Shown here piece after piece: positions 19,601 to 28,217 of a DNA stretch of 64,000 nt. The stretch is from positions 108,660-172,659 of the forward strand of contig JAAVFJ010000009.1 in NCBI GenBank assembly GCA_014800845.1, given 5' to 3'. The notes under the pieces were generated by a model. It worked only from the letters and a program-made list of their open reading frames with translations, was not told the origin of the DNA and did not search any database. Made by a program: the position numbers and the translations under genes. Source of the DNA: Bacteroidales bacterium (GTDB lineage Bacteria > Bacteroidota > Bacteroidia > Bacteroidales > Muribaculaceae). Position 1 is the first letter of the stretch; every line of letters begins with the position of its first letter.

Positions 19601-20569
19601 ATGAAATATGCCGAGATAATAGAGATTTTAGCGCCCGAGCTCGATGCCCTGAACCGCCTTATCACGTCGGCGCTTCACACCTCTACACCGCTGATGAATG
19701 AAATCACGGCCACTTATCTGCGCACTAAAGGGAAGCAGATTCGCCCCGTGATGGTGCTCTTATGCGCACGCCTGCTCGGCTCTGTCAACGAGAAGGTGCT
19801 CCATGCTGCCGCCGCTCTCGAGATGCTTCATAACGCTTCGCTGATCCACGACGATGTGATTGACGAAACGAAGCGCCGCCGTGGAGTAGACACCGTAAAC
19901 GCTCTCTGGGACAATCATATAGCTGTGCTCACGGGCGACTTCTTCGTCTCCGCAGCCCTTGAGCAGGCCGCCGCCACTGACTCCCTCCCGATTGTGAAGA
20001 GCATGGGCGACCTCGGCAAAGAGCTCTCGCTGGGCGAGATTCACCAGATCTGCAACGCGCGTGACCGACACTTCCGCATAGCCGACTATTTCGACGCCAT
20101 CGACAAGAAGACCGCCTCCCTCTTCGTGAAATGCGCCTTCATGGGCGCAGAAGCCACCGGCACACCCGCCGAGGTGGCCGCACCCCTGCTGCAATTCGCA
20201 CGCCTGCTCGGCCTCTGCTTCCAGATTAAGGATGACATCTTCGACTATTTCCCCTCGGAAAAAATAGGCAAACCCACCGGCAATGACCTGCGCGAAGGAA
20301 AGGTGACCCTCCCCCTGCTTCATGCTCTGGCCGAGTCTGACAATGCCCCCGCCATGAAGACGCTCCTCGCCAAGGATGAGCTCGACGACACCGACATACG
20401 CACCCTGATAGACTTCGCAATAGCCTGTGGCGGAATTGATTACGCTTACATGCGCATGGAGCAGATGCACCGTGAAGCCACCGAGCTGCTCACCCGTGCC
20501 TACCCCGACTCCGAGGCGCGTCAGGCCCTGCTCGACCTTTTCTCCTTTATAATTTCAAGAGATATATGA
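19601..20569 (+). CDS. Polyprenyl diphosphate synthase (octaprenyl type)
   Basis: Trans-isoprenyl diphosphate synthase that condenses isopentenyl diphosphate onto allylic diphosphates, probably for the menaquinone side chain. The first aspartate-rich motif is in LIHDDVIDETKRRRG (about 79-93) and the second in QIKDDIFDYF (about 206-215). KGKQIRPVMVLL near residue 45 is the isopentenyl diphosphate-binding stretch. I chose the ATG at 19601 (MKYAEIIEIL); the TTG at 19589 lies inside the promoter box. The stop overlaps the rnhB start (ATGA). The product chain length cannot be fixed by eye. Confidence 0.93.
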   Translation: MKYAEIIEILAPELDALNRLITSALHTSTPLMNEITATYLRTKGKQIRPVMVLLCARLLGSVNEKVLHAAAALEMLHNASLIHDDVIDETKRRRGVDTVNALWDNHIAVLTGDFFVSAALEQAAATDSLPIVKSMGDLGKELSLGEIHQICNARDRHFRIADYFDAIDKKTASLFVKCAFMGAEATGTPAEVAAPLLQFARLLGLCFQIKDDIFDYFPSEKIGKPTGNDLREGKVTLPLLHALAESDNAPAMKTLLAKDELDDTDIRTLIDFAIACGGIDYAYMRMEQMHREATELLTRAYPDSEARQALLDLFSFIISRDI

Positions 20570-21150
20570 GCCTGCTGCCGTATCTTCATCCCGGCATCGT
20601 GGAGGCCGGTTGCGATGAAGCCGGGCGCGGATGCCTGGCCGGTCCCGTGGCCTGCGCAGCCGTGATTCTGCCCGAGGGCTTCAGCCATCCGCTGCTCAAC
20701 GACTCCAAGAAACTCACTGAACGACAGCGCAATGAGCTCCGCCCCATAATAGAGCGCGAAGCTGTGGCCTGGGCCGTAGTAATGGTTGAGCCCTCTGAGA
20801 TCGATGAAATCAATATCCTGAACGCCTCCATCATCGGCATGCAGCGAGCCGTGAGCGCCCTGAGCGTGAAGCCCGCCCACCTGCTCGTGGACGGCAACCG
20901 CTTCAAGCCCCATCCCGACGGCATACCCCACACATGCGTGGTCCACGGCGATGCCACCTACGCCTCCATAGCCGCCGCCTCAGTGCTGGCCAAGACCCAC
21001 CGCGACGAGCTCATGATGCGTCTGCACCGGGAATACCCGCAATATGACTGGGCCGGCAACAAAGCCTACCCCACCCGCGCCCACCGCGCCGCAATAGCCC
21101 AACATGGTCCCTGCCCCCACCACCGCCGCTCCTTCCGCCTCCTAAAATAA
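20566..21150 (+). CDS. rnhB: Ribonuclease HII
   Basis: Cleaves the RNA strand of RNA-DNA hybrids and excises single ribonucleotides. It has 194 residues. The catalytic motif is AGCDEAGRGCLAGPV (about 14-28) with Asp-Glu, followed by NDSKKLTERQR and LLVDGNRFKP for the other acidic residues. SVLAKTHRDELM and the HPxHRRSF-like end (PHHRRSFRLLK) are family features. It overlaps the prenyl synthase stop by 4 bp, so the two form an operon. Confidence 0.97.
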   Translation: MSLLPYLHPGIVEAGCDEAGRGCLAGPVACAAVILPEGFSHPLLNDSKKLTERQRNELRPIIEREAVAWAVVMVEPSEIDEINILNASIIGMQRAVSALSVKPAHLLVDGNRFKPHPDGIPHTCVVHGDATYASIAAASVLAKTHRDELMMRLHREYPQYDWAGNKAYPTRAHRAAIAQHGPCPHHRRSFRLLK

Positions 21151-21221
21151 TTTTTGGGGTAATAAATCATTATATCTAAGAAATTTGTTGTATATTTGTA
21201 TCGGAATTTATACTTATTATT

Positions 21222-21380
21222 ATGGCCAGACCAATAAAAGAAACACCCATACTTTTCGGTGCTGACGCCAAGCGATTTGAAGAAAGGATGAAAAATCCTC
21301 CAAAAATTTCGCCTGAAGAGCGCGCTCGAATTGATGAATCCTATGCAGCAGTCATGCAAATGATGTCAGATCACTCATGA
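21222..21380 (+). CDS. Small 52-residue protein, possible orphan antitoxin-like gene
   Basis: A 52-residue hydrophilic protein starting MARPIKETPILFGADAKRFE and continuing with KISPEERARIDESY. Short proteins of this kind (a MARPIKETP start, then charged helices) occur widely in Bacteroidota, usually as the first gene of a pair, and are sometimes annotated as antitoxin-like. A TATATTTG box lies at 21191-21198. Its stop overlaps an ATG (ATGA) that opens a frame of only 34 codons, so the partner seems lost. Function is unknown; the family resemblance is from memory. Confidence 0.6.
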   Translation: MARPIKETPILFGADAKRFEERMKNPPKISPEERARIDESYAAVMQMMSDHS

Positions 21381-21481
21381 CAAGAAAGGAGTTCAGCGAA
21401 AAGTGCAGTATTATTTATTTTATTTTAGGTGGGTTGGTGAAAAAAGTGGGGAGAAGTTTGGGGAGAATTGGGGAAAAATAG
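21377..21481 (+). pseudogene. Possible remnant of the partner gene of the small orphan gene
   Basis: A frame opening with MTRKEFSEKC in ATGA overlap with the preceding small gene, as expected for a coupled second gene. It reads only 34 codons. After about ten residues the sequence turns into low-complexity G/A-rich DNA that includes the next gene's promoter. I read it as the 5' stub of a deleted partner, but it may be chance. Confidence 0.3.
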
Positions 21482-21538
21482 CTAAATTTGCGGGCTGATA
21501 CACCCTGTTGTGTAGGTGCGTGTCAGCGAGTTAAAAAA

Positions 21539-22828
21539 ATGAAGCGTAGCGATTTTGAACTGATGGCTCCCGTGGGGAGTCGCGAATCACTTGCAGCGGC
21601 CCTCAAGGCCGGTGCCGATGCCATATATTTCGGTGTGCAGGGACTGAACATGCGCTCCAAGTCAAGCGCCAATTTCACGCTGGGCGACCTGCGCGAGATT
21701 GCCTCCACCTGTGCCGAAAAGGGCGTAAAGACCTATCTCACAGTCAATACAGTGCTCTATGACGAGGACCTCCCCCTGATGCGTCGCATCATCGACGCCG
21801 CGCGGGAATCGGGCATCACGGCTATTATCTCTGCCGACATGGCCGCCATTCTCTATGCGCGCTCCGTGGGGGTGGAGGTGCACATCTCCACCCAGGTCAA
21901 TGTCACCAACATCGAGGCCGTGGAGTTTTACTCCCAATGGGCCGACGTGATGGTGCTCGCCCGAGAGCTCAGCCTGGAGCAGGTGGCCTACATCAGCTCC
22001 GAGATACGCCGCCGCGGCATCAAAGGTCCCGGCGGGGAGCTCGTGAAGATCGAGATGTTCTGCCACGGCGCCCTGTGCATGGCCGTCTCCGGCAAGTGCT
22101 ATCTCTCTCTCCACCAGATGCATTCAAGCGCCAACCGCGGCGCATGCACGCAGATATGCCGCCGCTCCTACCGCCTGACAGACCAGGAGACCGGCCAGGA
22201 GATTGTGGTTGACGACAAGTACCTGCTCTCCCCCAAGGACCTCAAAACCCTGGCCTTTTTGGACCAAATGGTGCAGGCCGGCGTCTCCGTCTTCAAAATC
22301 GAAGGGCGCGCCCGTGGCCCCGAATATGTGACCGAGGTCGTGAAGGCTTACGACTCCGCCCTGCGAATGATAGCCGACGGCAACTTCTCCGCCGACGCCC
22401 TCGAGCCCCTGGAAGAGAGGCTGAAGATGGTGTTCAACCGAGGCTTCTGGGATGGCTACTATCTGGACCGCGGTCCCGGCGAATGGAGCCGAAAGTATGG
22501 CTCATCGGCCACCCGCATGAAGGTATATGCCGCCAAGGCCATCAGATACTTCTCCAAGCTCGGGGTAGCCGAATTCAAGCTTGAAGCCGGCGAGCTAAAC
22601 CTGGGCGACGAGATTCTGATAATAGGCCCCACCACCGGCTCGCTCAACCTCACGCTGACCGAAATGCGAGTAGACCTCAAGCCGGTGGAGCGAGTGGAAA
22701 AAGGGCAACACTTCTCGATAGCCGTGCCCGAAAAAATCCGCCCCTCCGACCGCCTCTATCTCTGGCGTGAAACCGGTGTCGGGAAAACCGGCCAACCCTG
22801 CGCAGACTGTACCCCTAATAACCCCTAA
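21539..22828 (+). CDS. U32 family peptidase / tRNA hydroxylation protein (TrhP/YegQ-like)
   Basis: Member of the U32 peptidase family, whose YegQ/TrhP branch takes part in prephenate-dependent hydroxylation of uridine-34 in tRNA. It has 429 residues from the ATG at 21539 (MKRSDFELMAPVGS); the promoter box TAAATTTG is at 21483-21490, which excludes an upstream start at 21488. The U32 signature with its cysteines is in EMFCHGALCMAVSGKC (about 181-196), followed by ANRGACTQICRRSY (about 206-219). The C-terminal residues CTPNNP come from a telomere-like repeat that begins inside the gene and supplies the stop codon. Confidence 0.85.
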   Translation: MKRSDFELMAPVGSRESLAAALKAGADAIYFGVQGLNMRSKSSANFTLGDLREIASTCAEKGVKTYLTVNTVLYDEDLPLMRRIIDAARESGITAIISADMAAILYARSVGVEVHISTQVNVTNIEAVEFYSQWADVMVLARELSLEQVAYISSEIRRRGIKGPGGELVKIEMFCHGALCMAVSGKCYLSLHQMHSSANRGACTQICRRSYRLTDQETGQEIVVDDKYLLSPKDLKTLAFLDQMVQAGVSVFKIEGRARGPEYVTEVVKAYDSALRMIADGNFSADALEPLEERLKMVFNRGFWDGYYLDRGPGEWSRKYGSSATRMKVYAAKAIRYFSKLGVAEFKLEAGELNLGDEILIIGPTTGSLNLTLTEMRVDLKPVERVEKGQHFSIAVPEKIRPSDRLYLWRETGVGKTGQPCADCTPNNP

Positions 22829-22853
22829 CCCGTAACCCGTAACCCCAAAATAG

Positions 22854-24053
22854 ATGGCAAAAGTAGTAATCATAGGTGCCGGCGGTGTAGGCACCGTTGT
22901 GGCACACAAGTGCGCACAGCATCCCGAAGTTTTCACCGAGATTGTTATAGCCTCGCGCACCAAAAGCAAGTGCGACGCGCTGGCAGAGAAAATCGGCGCC
23001 AAGAACATCACCACCGACCGCGTGGACGCCGACTCTGTGCCCGAGCTCTGCGAGCTCTTCCGTCGTCACAAGCCCGACCTGTGCATAAATGTGGCCCTCC
23101 CCTATCAGGATCTCACCATCATGGACGCCTGCCTCGAGTGTGGCGTAAACTACCTCGACACTGCCAACTACGAGCCCAAGGATGAGGCTCACTTCGAGTA
23201 CTCCTGGCAGTGGGCCTATCGCGAACGCTTCGAGAAGGCCGGCCTCACAGCCATACTCGGCTGCGGCTTCGACCCCGGTGTGTCTGCCGTGTTCGTGGCT
23301 TACGCCGCCAAGCACCACTTCTCAGAGATGGAATATCTTGACATAGTGGACTGCAACGCCGGCAACCACGGCAAGGCCTTCGCCACCAACTTCAACCCCG
23401 AAATCAACATCCGCGAAATCACTCAGAAGGGTCGCTACTGGCAGGATGGCCGCTGGGTGGAGACCGAGAACCTCGAACTCCATCGCCCCCTGACCTATCC
23501 CGGCATAGGTGTGCGCGAGAGCTACCTGCTCTACCACGAAGAGCTTGAGAGCCTGGTGCTTAACTTCCCCACCATAAAGCGCGCACGCTTCTGGATGACC
23601 TTCGGCCAGGAATATCTCACCCACCTGCGCTGCATCCAGGACATAGGCATGGCGCGCATAGACCCCGTCATGTACAACGGCGTGGAGATCGTGCCCATCC
23701 AGTTCCTCAAAGCCGTGCTCCCCGACCCCGGTTCACTCGGAGAAAACTACACCGGCGAGACCTCGATAGGCTGCCGCATCTCCGGCCTGGACAAGCAGGG
23801 CAAACCCTCCACCTACTACATCTACAACAATTGCTCGCATGAGGCCGCTTACAAAGAGACCGGCGCTCAGGCCGTGAGCTACACCACCGGCGTGCCCGCC
23901 ATGGTAGGCGCCATGATGTTCCTCACCGGCAAATGGGTGATGCCCGGCGTGCACAACGTAGAGGAATTCAATCCGGACCCCTTTCTGGAAGCGCTGGCTG
24001 AAAACGGCCTCCCCTGGCACGTAATCACCGACCAGCCCCTGGAGATGGACTAA
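22854..24053 (+). CDS. Saccharopine dehydrogenase family protein, probable carboxynorspermidine dehydrogenase
   Basis: NAD(P)-dependent reductase of the saccharopine dehydrogenase family, 399 residues. The Rossmann motif is VVIIGAGGVGTVVAHKC (about 4-20). In Bacteroidota the member with this length and sequence style is usually carboxynorspermidine/carboxyspermidine dehydrogenase, which condenses putrescine with aspartate semialdehyde on the way to spermidine. LGCGFDPGVSAVFVAYA and the LHRPLTYPGIGVRESYLLYHEE region fit that group. The decarboxylase of the pathway is not in the window. It starts 25 bp after the U32 gene and may share its transcript. Confidence 0.8.
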   Translation: MAKVVIIGAGGVGTVVAHKCAQHPEVFTEIVIASRTKSKCDALAEKIGAKNITTDRVDADSVPELCELFRRHKPDLCINVALPYQDLTIMDACLECGVNYLDTANYEPKDEAHFEYSWQWAYRERFEKAGLTAILGCGFDPGVSAVFVAYAAKHHFSEMEYLDIVDCNAGNHGKAFATNFNPEINIREITQKGRYWQDGRWVETENLELHRPLTYPGIGVRESYLLYHEELESLVLNFPTIKRARFWMTFGQEYLTHLRCIQDIGMARIDPVMYNGVEIVPIQFLKAVLPDPGSLGENYTGETSIGCRISGLDKQGKPSTYYIYNNCSHEAAYKETGAQAVSYTTGVPAMVGAMMFLTGKWVMPGVHNVEEFNPDPFLEALAENGLPWHVITDQPLEMD

Positions 24054-24060
24054 TCTTAGG

Positions 24061-24180
24061 TGTTAGGGGGCTCCGAGAACTCGGAGAACTCGGAGAACTC
24101 CGACCACTCCGAGCTCTCAGCCCCCACCCAAAACTCCCATAGCTCCCAAAACTCCCAAGTCCCAGCCCAAGCCAATTCAA
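24061..24180. repeat. Intergenic micro-repeats (CTCGGAGAA and CTCCCAAAA types)
   Basis: Begins with a short TTAGGTGTTAGGGGG stretch, then repeats CTCGGAGAA three times, then runs of CTCCCAAAACTCCCA type. The second part matches, in reverse complement, the intergenic repeat at 47995-48155. No gene or clear terminator was seen here. Confidence 0.7.
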
Positions 24181-24208
24181 CCCTTTTATTAACATAAATT
24201 ACTAATCA

Positions 24209-26161
24209 ATGAAAAAACTTTTACTCAGCCTCGCGCTCGTTTTCGGTGTGTTGTCGCTCTCAGCAGCCCCCGTCACCGTAGACTTCGCTACCGCCGACGG
24301 TCTTCCGACCGACGATGCATCTACTGAAGTGGCCACCGCTACCATTGGCGGTGTGGACTTCTCATTCTTCCACTGCAAGAAAGGTACCTTCGATAATAAG
24401 AGTTACCTGCAGGTGAGCGGCAAAGCCTACAATGGCGACAATGCCGCTTACGTGACTTTCACATCACCCATCGCTGCAAAGAGCATCACTGTCCACACCG
24501 GCTCAAACGCCTCTGTAAGCGTGACTGTGCAGCTCTATGCCGGCTCCACAGCTATCGGCGAAGCCGTTAAGCTTGAAACTAAAGATGCGAACTTCACCTT
24601 CGCTGTGCCCGAAGCCAACCAGGTGGCAGGCACCATCTTCAAGATTCAGACTACTAACAAGTACAACGCTCAGTTCACCTCCATCACTATCTCCGACGAA
24701 GCCGGCACTGTAGAGCCCCCCGTTGTAGAGCCCCCCGTAGTCGAATGGAATCCCACTCCCGGCGCCGAAACTGCTTCTTACGAATTGAAGACTGCCACTG
24801 ACATCGATGGCACCCACAATGAGGCTACCGACAACGCTGCTGAAAACTATCAGCCCCTGAATAGCCTCAAGCTTGGTGACTTCACCTTCACTTTCACCAC
24901 GACCAACGAAAATAAGTCTTCTGCCCCCGCCTTCTACTACTCAACCGTAGCCTCCGGCAAAGATGAGTGCACAATCCGCAACTATGCCCAGACCACTATG
25001 ACTGTGACTGCGCCTGCTGACATAACTATGCGCACTATAACTTTCAAGGGCAGCTCCGGCAAAGAGGTGGACAAACTCACTGCCTCTGAAGGCACTCTCA
25101 ACCCCGCCAACACTGCTTCAAAAATAGAGTGGGCCGGTGAGACTCAGACTGTAGCCTTCACCTTCGCCGGCACTTTCCGCATCGCTTCCATGGAAGTGAC
25201 TTACGACAACAACTCACCCATCCCCGCCTCTGAAGCTCCCGTATTCTCTCAGGAGGCCGGCGACTTCTCAGAGCCCTTCGCCCTGACCATCGCCGCTGCC
25301 GAGGGTGCCAAGATCTACTACACTCTCGACGGCACTCAGCCCACCGCTGACTCCGACGAGTACACAGCTCCCATCGCCATCTCCAACACTACTACCGTCA
25401 AGGCCGTAGCACTCGAAGAGGGCAAGCGCCTCTCACCCGTAGCCACCGCTACTTACACCCTCGTGGAAACCTACACCGCCCTCAAGGAATTTGCTGAAGC
25501 AGGCCTGGCCGACACCAAAGCCGTAGTGAAATTCTCAGGCGAAGCTACCGTGGTTTACCAGAACGGTCCCTACCTCTACCTCACCGACGCCACCGCGCCC
25601 CTGCTCGCTTACGGCACAGTAAACCAGACCTACCAGCCCGGCGACGTAATCACCGGCTTCGCCGGCTCAATGACCGTCTACAACAACCTCAACGAACTCA
25701 ACGTGCTTGCCTCATCATTCGGCGAACCCGTGAAGACCGTTGCTGCTCCCGAAGCCAAGACTATGGACGTTGAAGACATCACTGCTGCCGACCAGAACAT
25801 GTTCGTACGCATCCAGAACGTGAAAGTGGTAGCCACTACTACTGACGAGAACAAGACCAACTACACCCTCGTAGACCAGAAAGACGCCGACATCGTGGCT
25901 TACCCCCGCTTCACCGACGTAACCTTCCCCACCAACGACGTTGAATACAACGTTTACGGCCTGGTATCAGTCTACAAAGAGGATATTCAGATCTTCCCCA
26001 TCAGATTCGTGCTCCCCATCAACGACAGCGTAGAGGCCATCGGCGTAGCCAACGGCGACGCCATCTACTACAACCTCCAGGGCCAGCGCGTAGCAGCACC
26101 CGCCAAGGGCCAGCTCGTAATCAAGGTCCAGGCCGACAAAGCCCAGAAGATCATCTTCTAA
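24209..26161 (+). CDS. Secreted protein with chitobiase-type domain and T9SS-like tail
   Basis: A 650-residue secreted protein. It has a signal peptide (MKKLLLSLALVFGVLSLSAA), an N-terminal beta domain (about 22-165) and a Pro-Val linker (VEPPVVEPPVVEW, about 168-180). A second beta domain (about 185-335) follows, then a chitobiase/hexosaminidase C-terminal-like domain (about 340-415, with KIYYTLDGTQPT). An OB-fold-like region (about 420-597) precedes the tail IYYNLQGQRVAAPAKGQLVI...KIIF. The chitobiase-type module usually accompanies surface glycan-binding proteins. No enzyme active site is visible. The tail matches that of the 179-residue protein at 18944. Confidence 0.75.
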   Translation: MKKLLLSLALVFGVLSLSAAPVTVDFATADGLPTDDASTEVATATIGGVDFSFFHCKKGTFDNKSYLQVSGKAYNGDNAAYVTFTSPIAAKSITVHTGSNASVSVTVQLYAGSTAIGEAVKLETKDANFTFAVPEANQVAGTIFKIQTTNKYNAQFTSITISDEAGTVEPPVVEPPVVEWNPTPGAETASYELKTATDIDGTHNEATDNAAENYQPLNSLKLGDFTFTFTTTNENKSSAPAFYYSTVASGKDECTIRNYAQTTMTVTAPADITMRTITFKGSSGKEVDKLTASEGTLNPANTASKIEWAGETQTVAFTFAGTFRIASMEVTYDNNSPIPASEAPVFSQEAGDFSEPFALTIAAAEGAKIYYTLDGTQPTADSDEYTAPIAISNTTTVKAVALEEGKRLSPVATATYTLVETYTALKEFAEAGLADTKAVVKFSGEATVVYQNGPYLYLTDATAPLLAYGTVNQTYQPGDVITGFAGSMTVYNNLNELNVLASSFGEPVKTVAAPEAKTMDVEDITAADQNMFVRIQNVKVVATTTDENKTNYTLVDQKDADIVAYPRFTDVTFPTNDVEYNVYGLVSVYKEDIQIFPIRFVLPINDSVEAIGVANGDAIYYNLQGQRVAAPAKGQLVIKVQADKAQKIIF

Positions 26162-26189
26162 GCATACCTGAAAACACTTCTATACACCG

Positions 26190-26229
26190 GCTCCCGACAC
26201 CTACCCCAGGTGTCGGGAGCTCATTTTTT
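26190..26229 (+). terminator. Terminator after the 650-residue secreted protein gene
   Basis: A 13-bp perfect stem (26190-26202 with 26208-26220) followed by TCATTTTTT. Confidence 0.85.
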
Positions 26230-26253
26230 ATATGTTAGTCGATGGGGTCTGAG

Positions 26254-26994
26254 TCAGTCGCGGGGGGTGCGGGCGACGGGGCGGGTGCTTAGGAAGCGGG
26301 TGCGGGCCGCTGAGGCTTCACCGGCGGCTTCGGAGGCTGACAAACCGAAGGGGCTGTGGGGGGCGTAGAGGCGGGCTATCTGCTCTACTTCGGGGCGCGG
26401 AGCCAGCATGCCGAAGTTGCTCAGGAGTTTGCGGCGGCTCTTTACGCCGAAGGCCATGCGGTTGAGGTCTATGTAGTGGAAGGTGAAGCCCCCCTGCGCG
26501 GCGGGGGTGTAGAGCACGTTGCCGGGGGAAAAGTCCTTATGCCACACGCCGGCGCTGTGCAGGCGCCCCATTTCGGCAGCTAAGGCGGGGAGCAGACGCG
26601 GGGTGTCGGGGTTGCTGTCCAGGAAACGCAGGTCGCGGCCCGCCACCTCTTCGCAGACGTAGTAGCTCAACCCCAGACAGAGGCCGCGGCGCTTCTCAAG
26701 CCAGAGGTAGGGCGCCGGGGTGGCAAACCCCATCGCAAGCAGGCGGCAGGCGTTTTCGAGGCTGCGGCGCGCCTTGCTGCGGCGCAGGGTGGTGTAGACG
26801 TAGCGGTTCACCACGTTAGGCTGTCGGAACTCCTTGATTATCAGACTGTGGCCGCCGCGGCTCACCCGCCCCACGCGGTTGCGCCCCGCGTAGATTATCT
26901 CGGCATCGGCAGGCATCCCTACGCTCTGCAACTCCCCGGCCAGCTCACGGGCCCATTGCGGCGCGGCGGGGGCAAATCCTTTCTTTATGCTCAT
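26254..26994 (-). CDS. Lipopolysaccharide kinase (Kdo/WaaP)-like protein
   Basis: A 246-residue protein-kinase-fold enzyme of the Kdo/WaaP group, which phosphorylates sugars of the LPS inner core on the cytoplasmic side. The nucleotide-binding lysine is in LIIKEFRQ (about 48-55), the catalytic loop is WHKDFSPGNVLY (about 155-166, HxDxxxxN pattern) and the metal-binding aspartate is in YIDLNRMAF. Lipid A or core kinases are common in Bacteroidales, but the substrate here is not known. It overlaps the upstream glucosaminidase gene by 4 bp, so the two are coupled. Confidence 0.8.
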   Translation of the reverse strand: MSIKKGFAPAAPQWARELAGELQSVGMPADAEIIYAGRNRVGRVSRGGHSLIIKEFRQPNVVNRYVYTTLRRSKARRSLENACRLLAMGFATPAPYLWLEKRRGLCLGLSYYVCEEVAGRDLRFLDSNPDTPRLLPALAAEMGRLHSAGVWHKDFSPGNVLYTPAAQGGFTFHYIDLNRMAFGVKSRRKLLSNFGMLAPRPEVEQIARLYAPHSPFGLSASEAAGEASAARTRFLSTRPVARTPRD

Positions 26995-27704
26995 TTCAGA
27001 TAAATTTCTATCCAGTCAGTTATTTCACAGTTATCGTTGGCAGCCGCCAGCGCTTCGGGGTTGAGATTGAGCTCGGCGGCTATGGACTCGTAAGTGTCGC
27101 CCGGCCAGGCTATTACGAAGTAGCGGCCCGCAGAGCGGCTTATGGCGTGGCGAGAGCGCAGACGCGAGGCTATGTATTCGGCATCGAGAGCCGCGGCCTC
27201 CTCGGCGCCATGGTCGTAGCGATAGAGCCCGTAGCGCTCTATGATGGCTATCAGGCGCAGGGCATAATTGGGGTCGGTGGCATAGCCGCAGCTCTTCAGC
27301 CCGTGAGCCCAACCGGCGTAATCGGTGGGATCGAGCTCAAAGAGGGGGGCGTAGCGGCGCCGCTGCAGAAAGCGCGAATGGTCGGCGAAGCTGTCGGCAG
27401 CGCTGGGGTAGACGCGGAAACACTCCCCGAGGGCATCGTCGTCGCGAAGCATCGTCTCCCCCTGCCAGTCGTTGTGACACTTTATGCCGAAATGATTGTT
27501 ACCCTCCGAAGCGAGCGTGCTGGCGCCGGCAGCGCTCTCGAGCAGCCCCTGCGAGAGGGTGATGGAGGCCGGCACACCGCTGCGGTGCATCTCAGCGACA
27601 GCCATATCGGCGTAGGCAGCCACATAATCCTCATAGCGGTCAGCCGCCAGAGGCAGCCATGAGAGGCAAAGGATAATAAATGATAAAAATTTGCGTGTAT
27701 TCAT
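26991..27704 (-). CDS. Secreted glucosaminidase with LysM domain
   Basis: Peptidoglycan hydrolase of the mannosyl-glycoprotein endo-beta-N-acetylglucosaminidase family, FlgJ-like. It has 237 residues with a signal peptide (MNTRKFLSFIILCLSWLPLAA). The glucosaminidase domain (about 25-160) contains ITLSQGLLESAAGASTLA, with the catalytic Glu, and NNHFGIKCH. A C-terminal LysM domain (about 192-237, AWPGDTYESIAAELNLN) binds peptidoglycan. It is divergent from cdd with only 42 bp between the starts, and precedes the WaaP-like kinase in one operon. Confidence 0.9.
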   Translation of the reverse strand: MNTRKFLSFIILCLSWLPLAADRYEDYVAAYADMAVAEMHRSGVPASITLSQGLLESAAGASTLASEGNNHFGIKCHNDWQGETMLRDDDALGECFRVYPSAADSFADHSRFLQRRRYAPLFELDPTDYAGWAHGLKSCGYATDPNYALRLIAIIERYGLYRYDHGAEEAAALDAEYIASRLRSRHAISRSAGRYFVIAWPGDTYESIAAELNLNPEALAAANDNCEITDWIEIYLK

Positions 27705-27721
27705 CTTATTCTATAACTTTG
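27690..27721 (+). promoter_or_regulatory. cdd promoter overlapping divergent gene start
   Basis: TTTG at 27690-27693, a 20-base spacer and TAACTTTG at 27714-27721. The -33 box lies inside the first codons of the divergent glucosaminidase gene. Confidence 0.65.
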
Positions 27722-27746
27722 CAAAGTTACTAAAACTTTGATACGT

Positions 27747-28217
27747 ATGAAAAACTTTAATGTAACTGTGCCCGTGGAGGTGCGCGAATACTCGGAACTT
27801 GAGCCTCAGGACGCCCTCCTGATTGATGAGGCGCGCCGCGCCACCGACGGCGCTTATGCCCCTTACAGCGACTTCTTCGTGGGGGCAGCCCTGCGTATGG
27901 ACGACGGCACGGTGGTGCGCGGCGCCAACCAGGAGAACGCCGCCTTCTCGTCGGGCACATGCGCCGAGCGCTCTGCCATGTTCGGGGCGGCTGCCAACCA
28001 CCCTGACCGCATCTTCACCGACATAGCCATAGCAGCAAGAAAGGGAGACACCTTTCAGCGCCTCCCCATCAGCCCCTGCGGCGCTTGCCGCCAGGCTCTT
28101 TTGGAATATGAAAACAAGCAGAAGAAGCCTATCCGCGTGCTTCTCTACGGCGAAGAGGGTGTCTACATCCTCCCCTCGGTAGCATCCCTGCTCCCCCTCT
28201 GCTTCACGGAATTCTGA
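27747..28217 (+). CDS. cdd: Cytidine deaminase
   Basis: Deaminates cytidine and deoxycytidine to uridine forms in pyrimidine salvage. It has 156 residues from the ATG at 27747 (MKNFNVTVPV). The zinc and catalytic motif is in SSGTCAERSAMFGAA (Cys-Ala-Glu, about residues 70-73), with the second Cys pair in SPCGACRQALLE (about 108-119). YAPYSDFFVGAAL is the substrate-side family motif. Its last 55 bp overlap the convergent end of the phage-derived endolysin gene. Confidence 0.95.
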   Translation: MKNFNVTVPVEVREYSELEPQDALLIDEARRATDGAYAPYSDFFVGAALRMDDGTVVRGANQENAAFSSGTCAERSAMFGAAANHPDRIFTDIAIAARKGDTFQRLPISPCGACRQALLEYENKQKKPIRVLLYGEEGVYILPSVASLLPLCFTEF

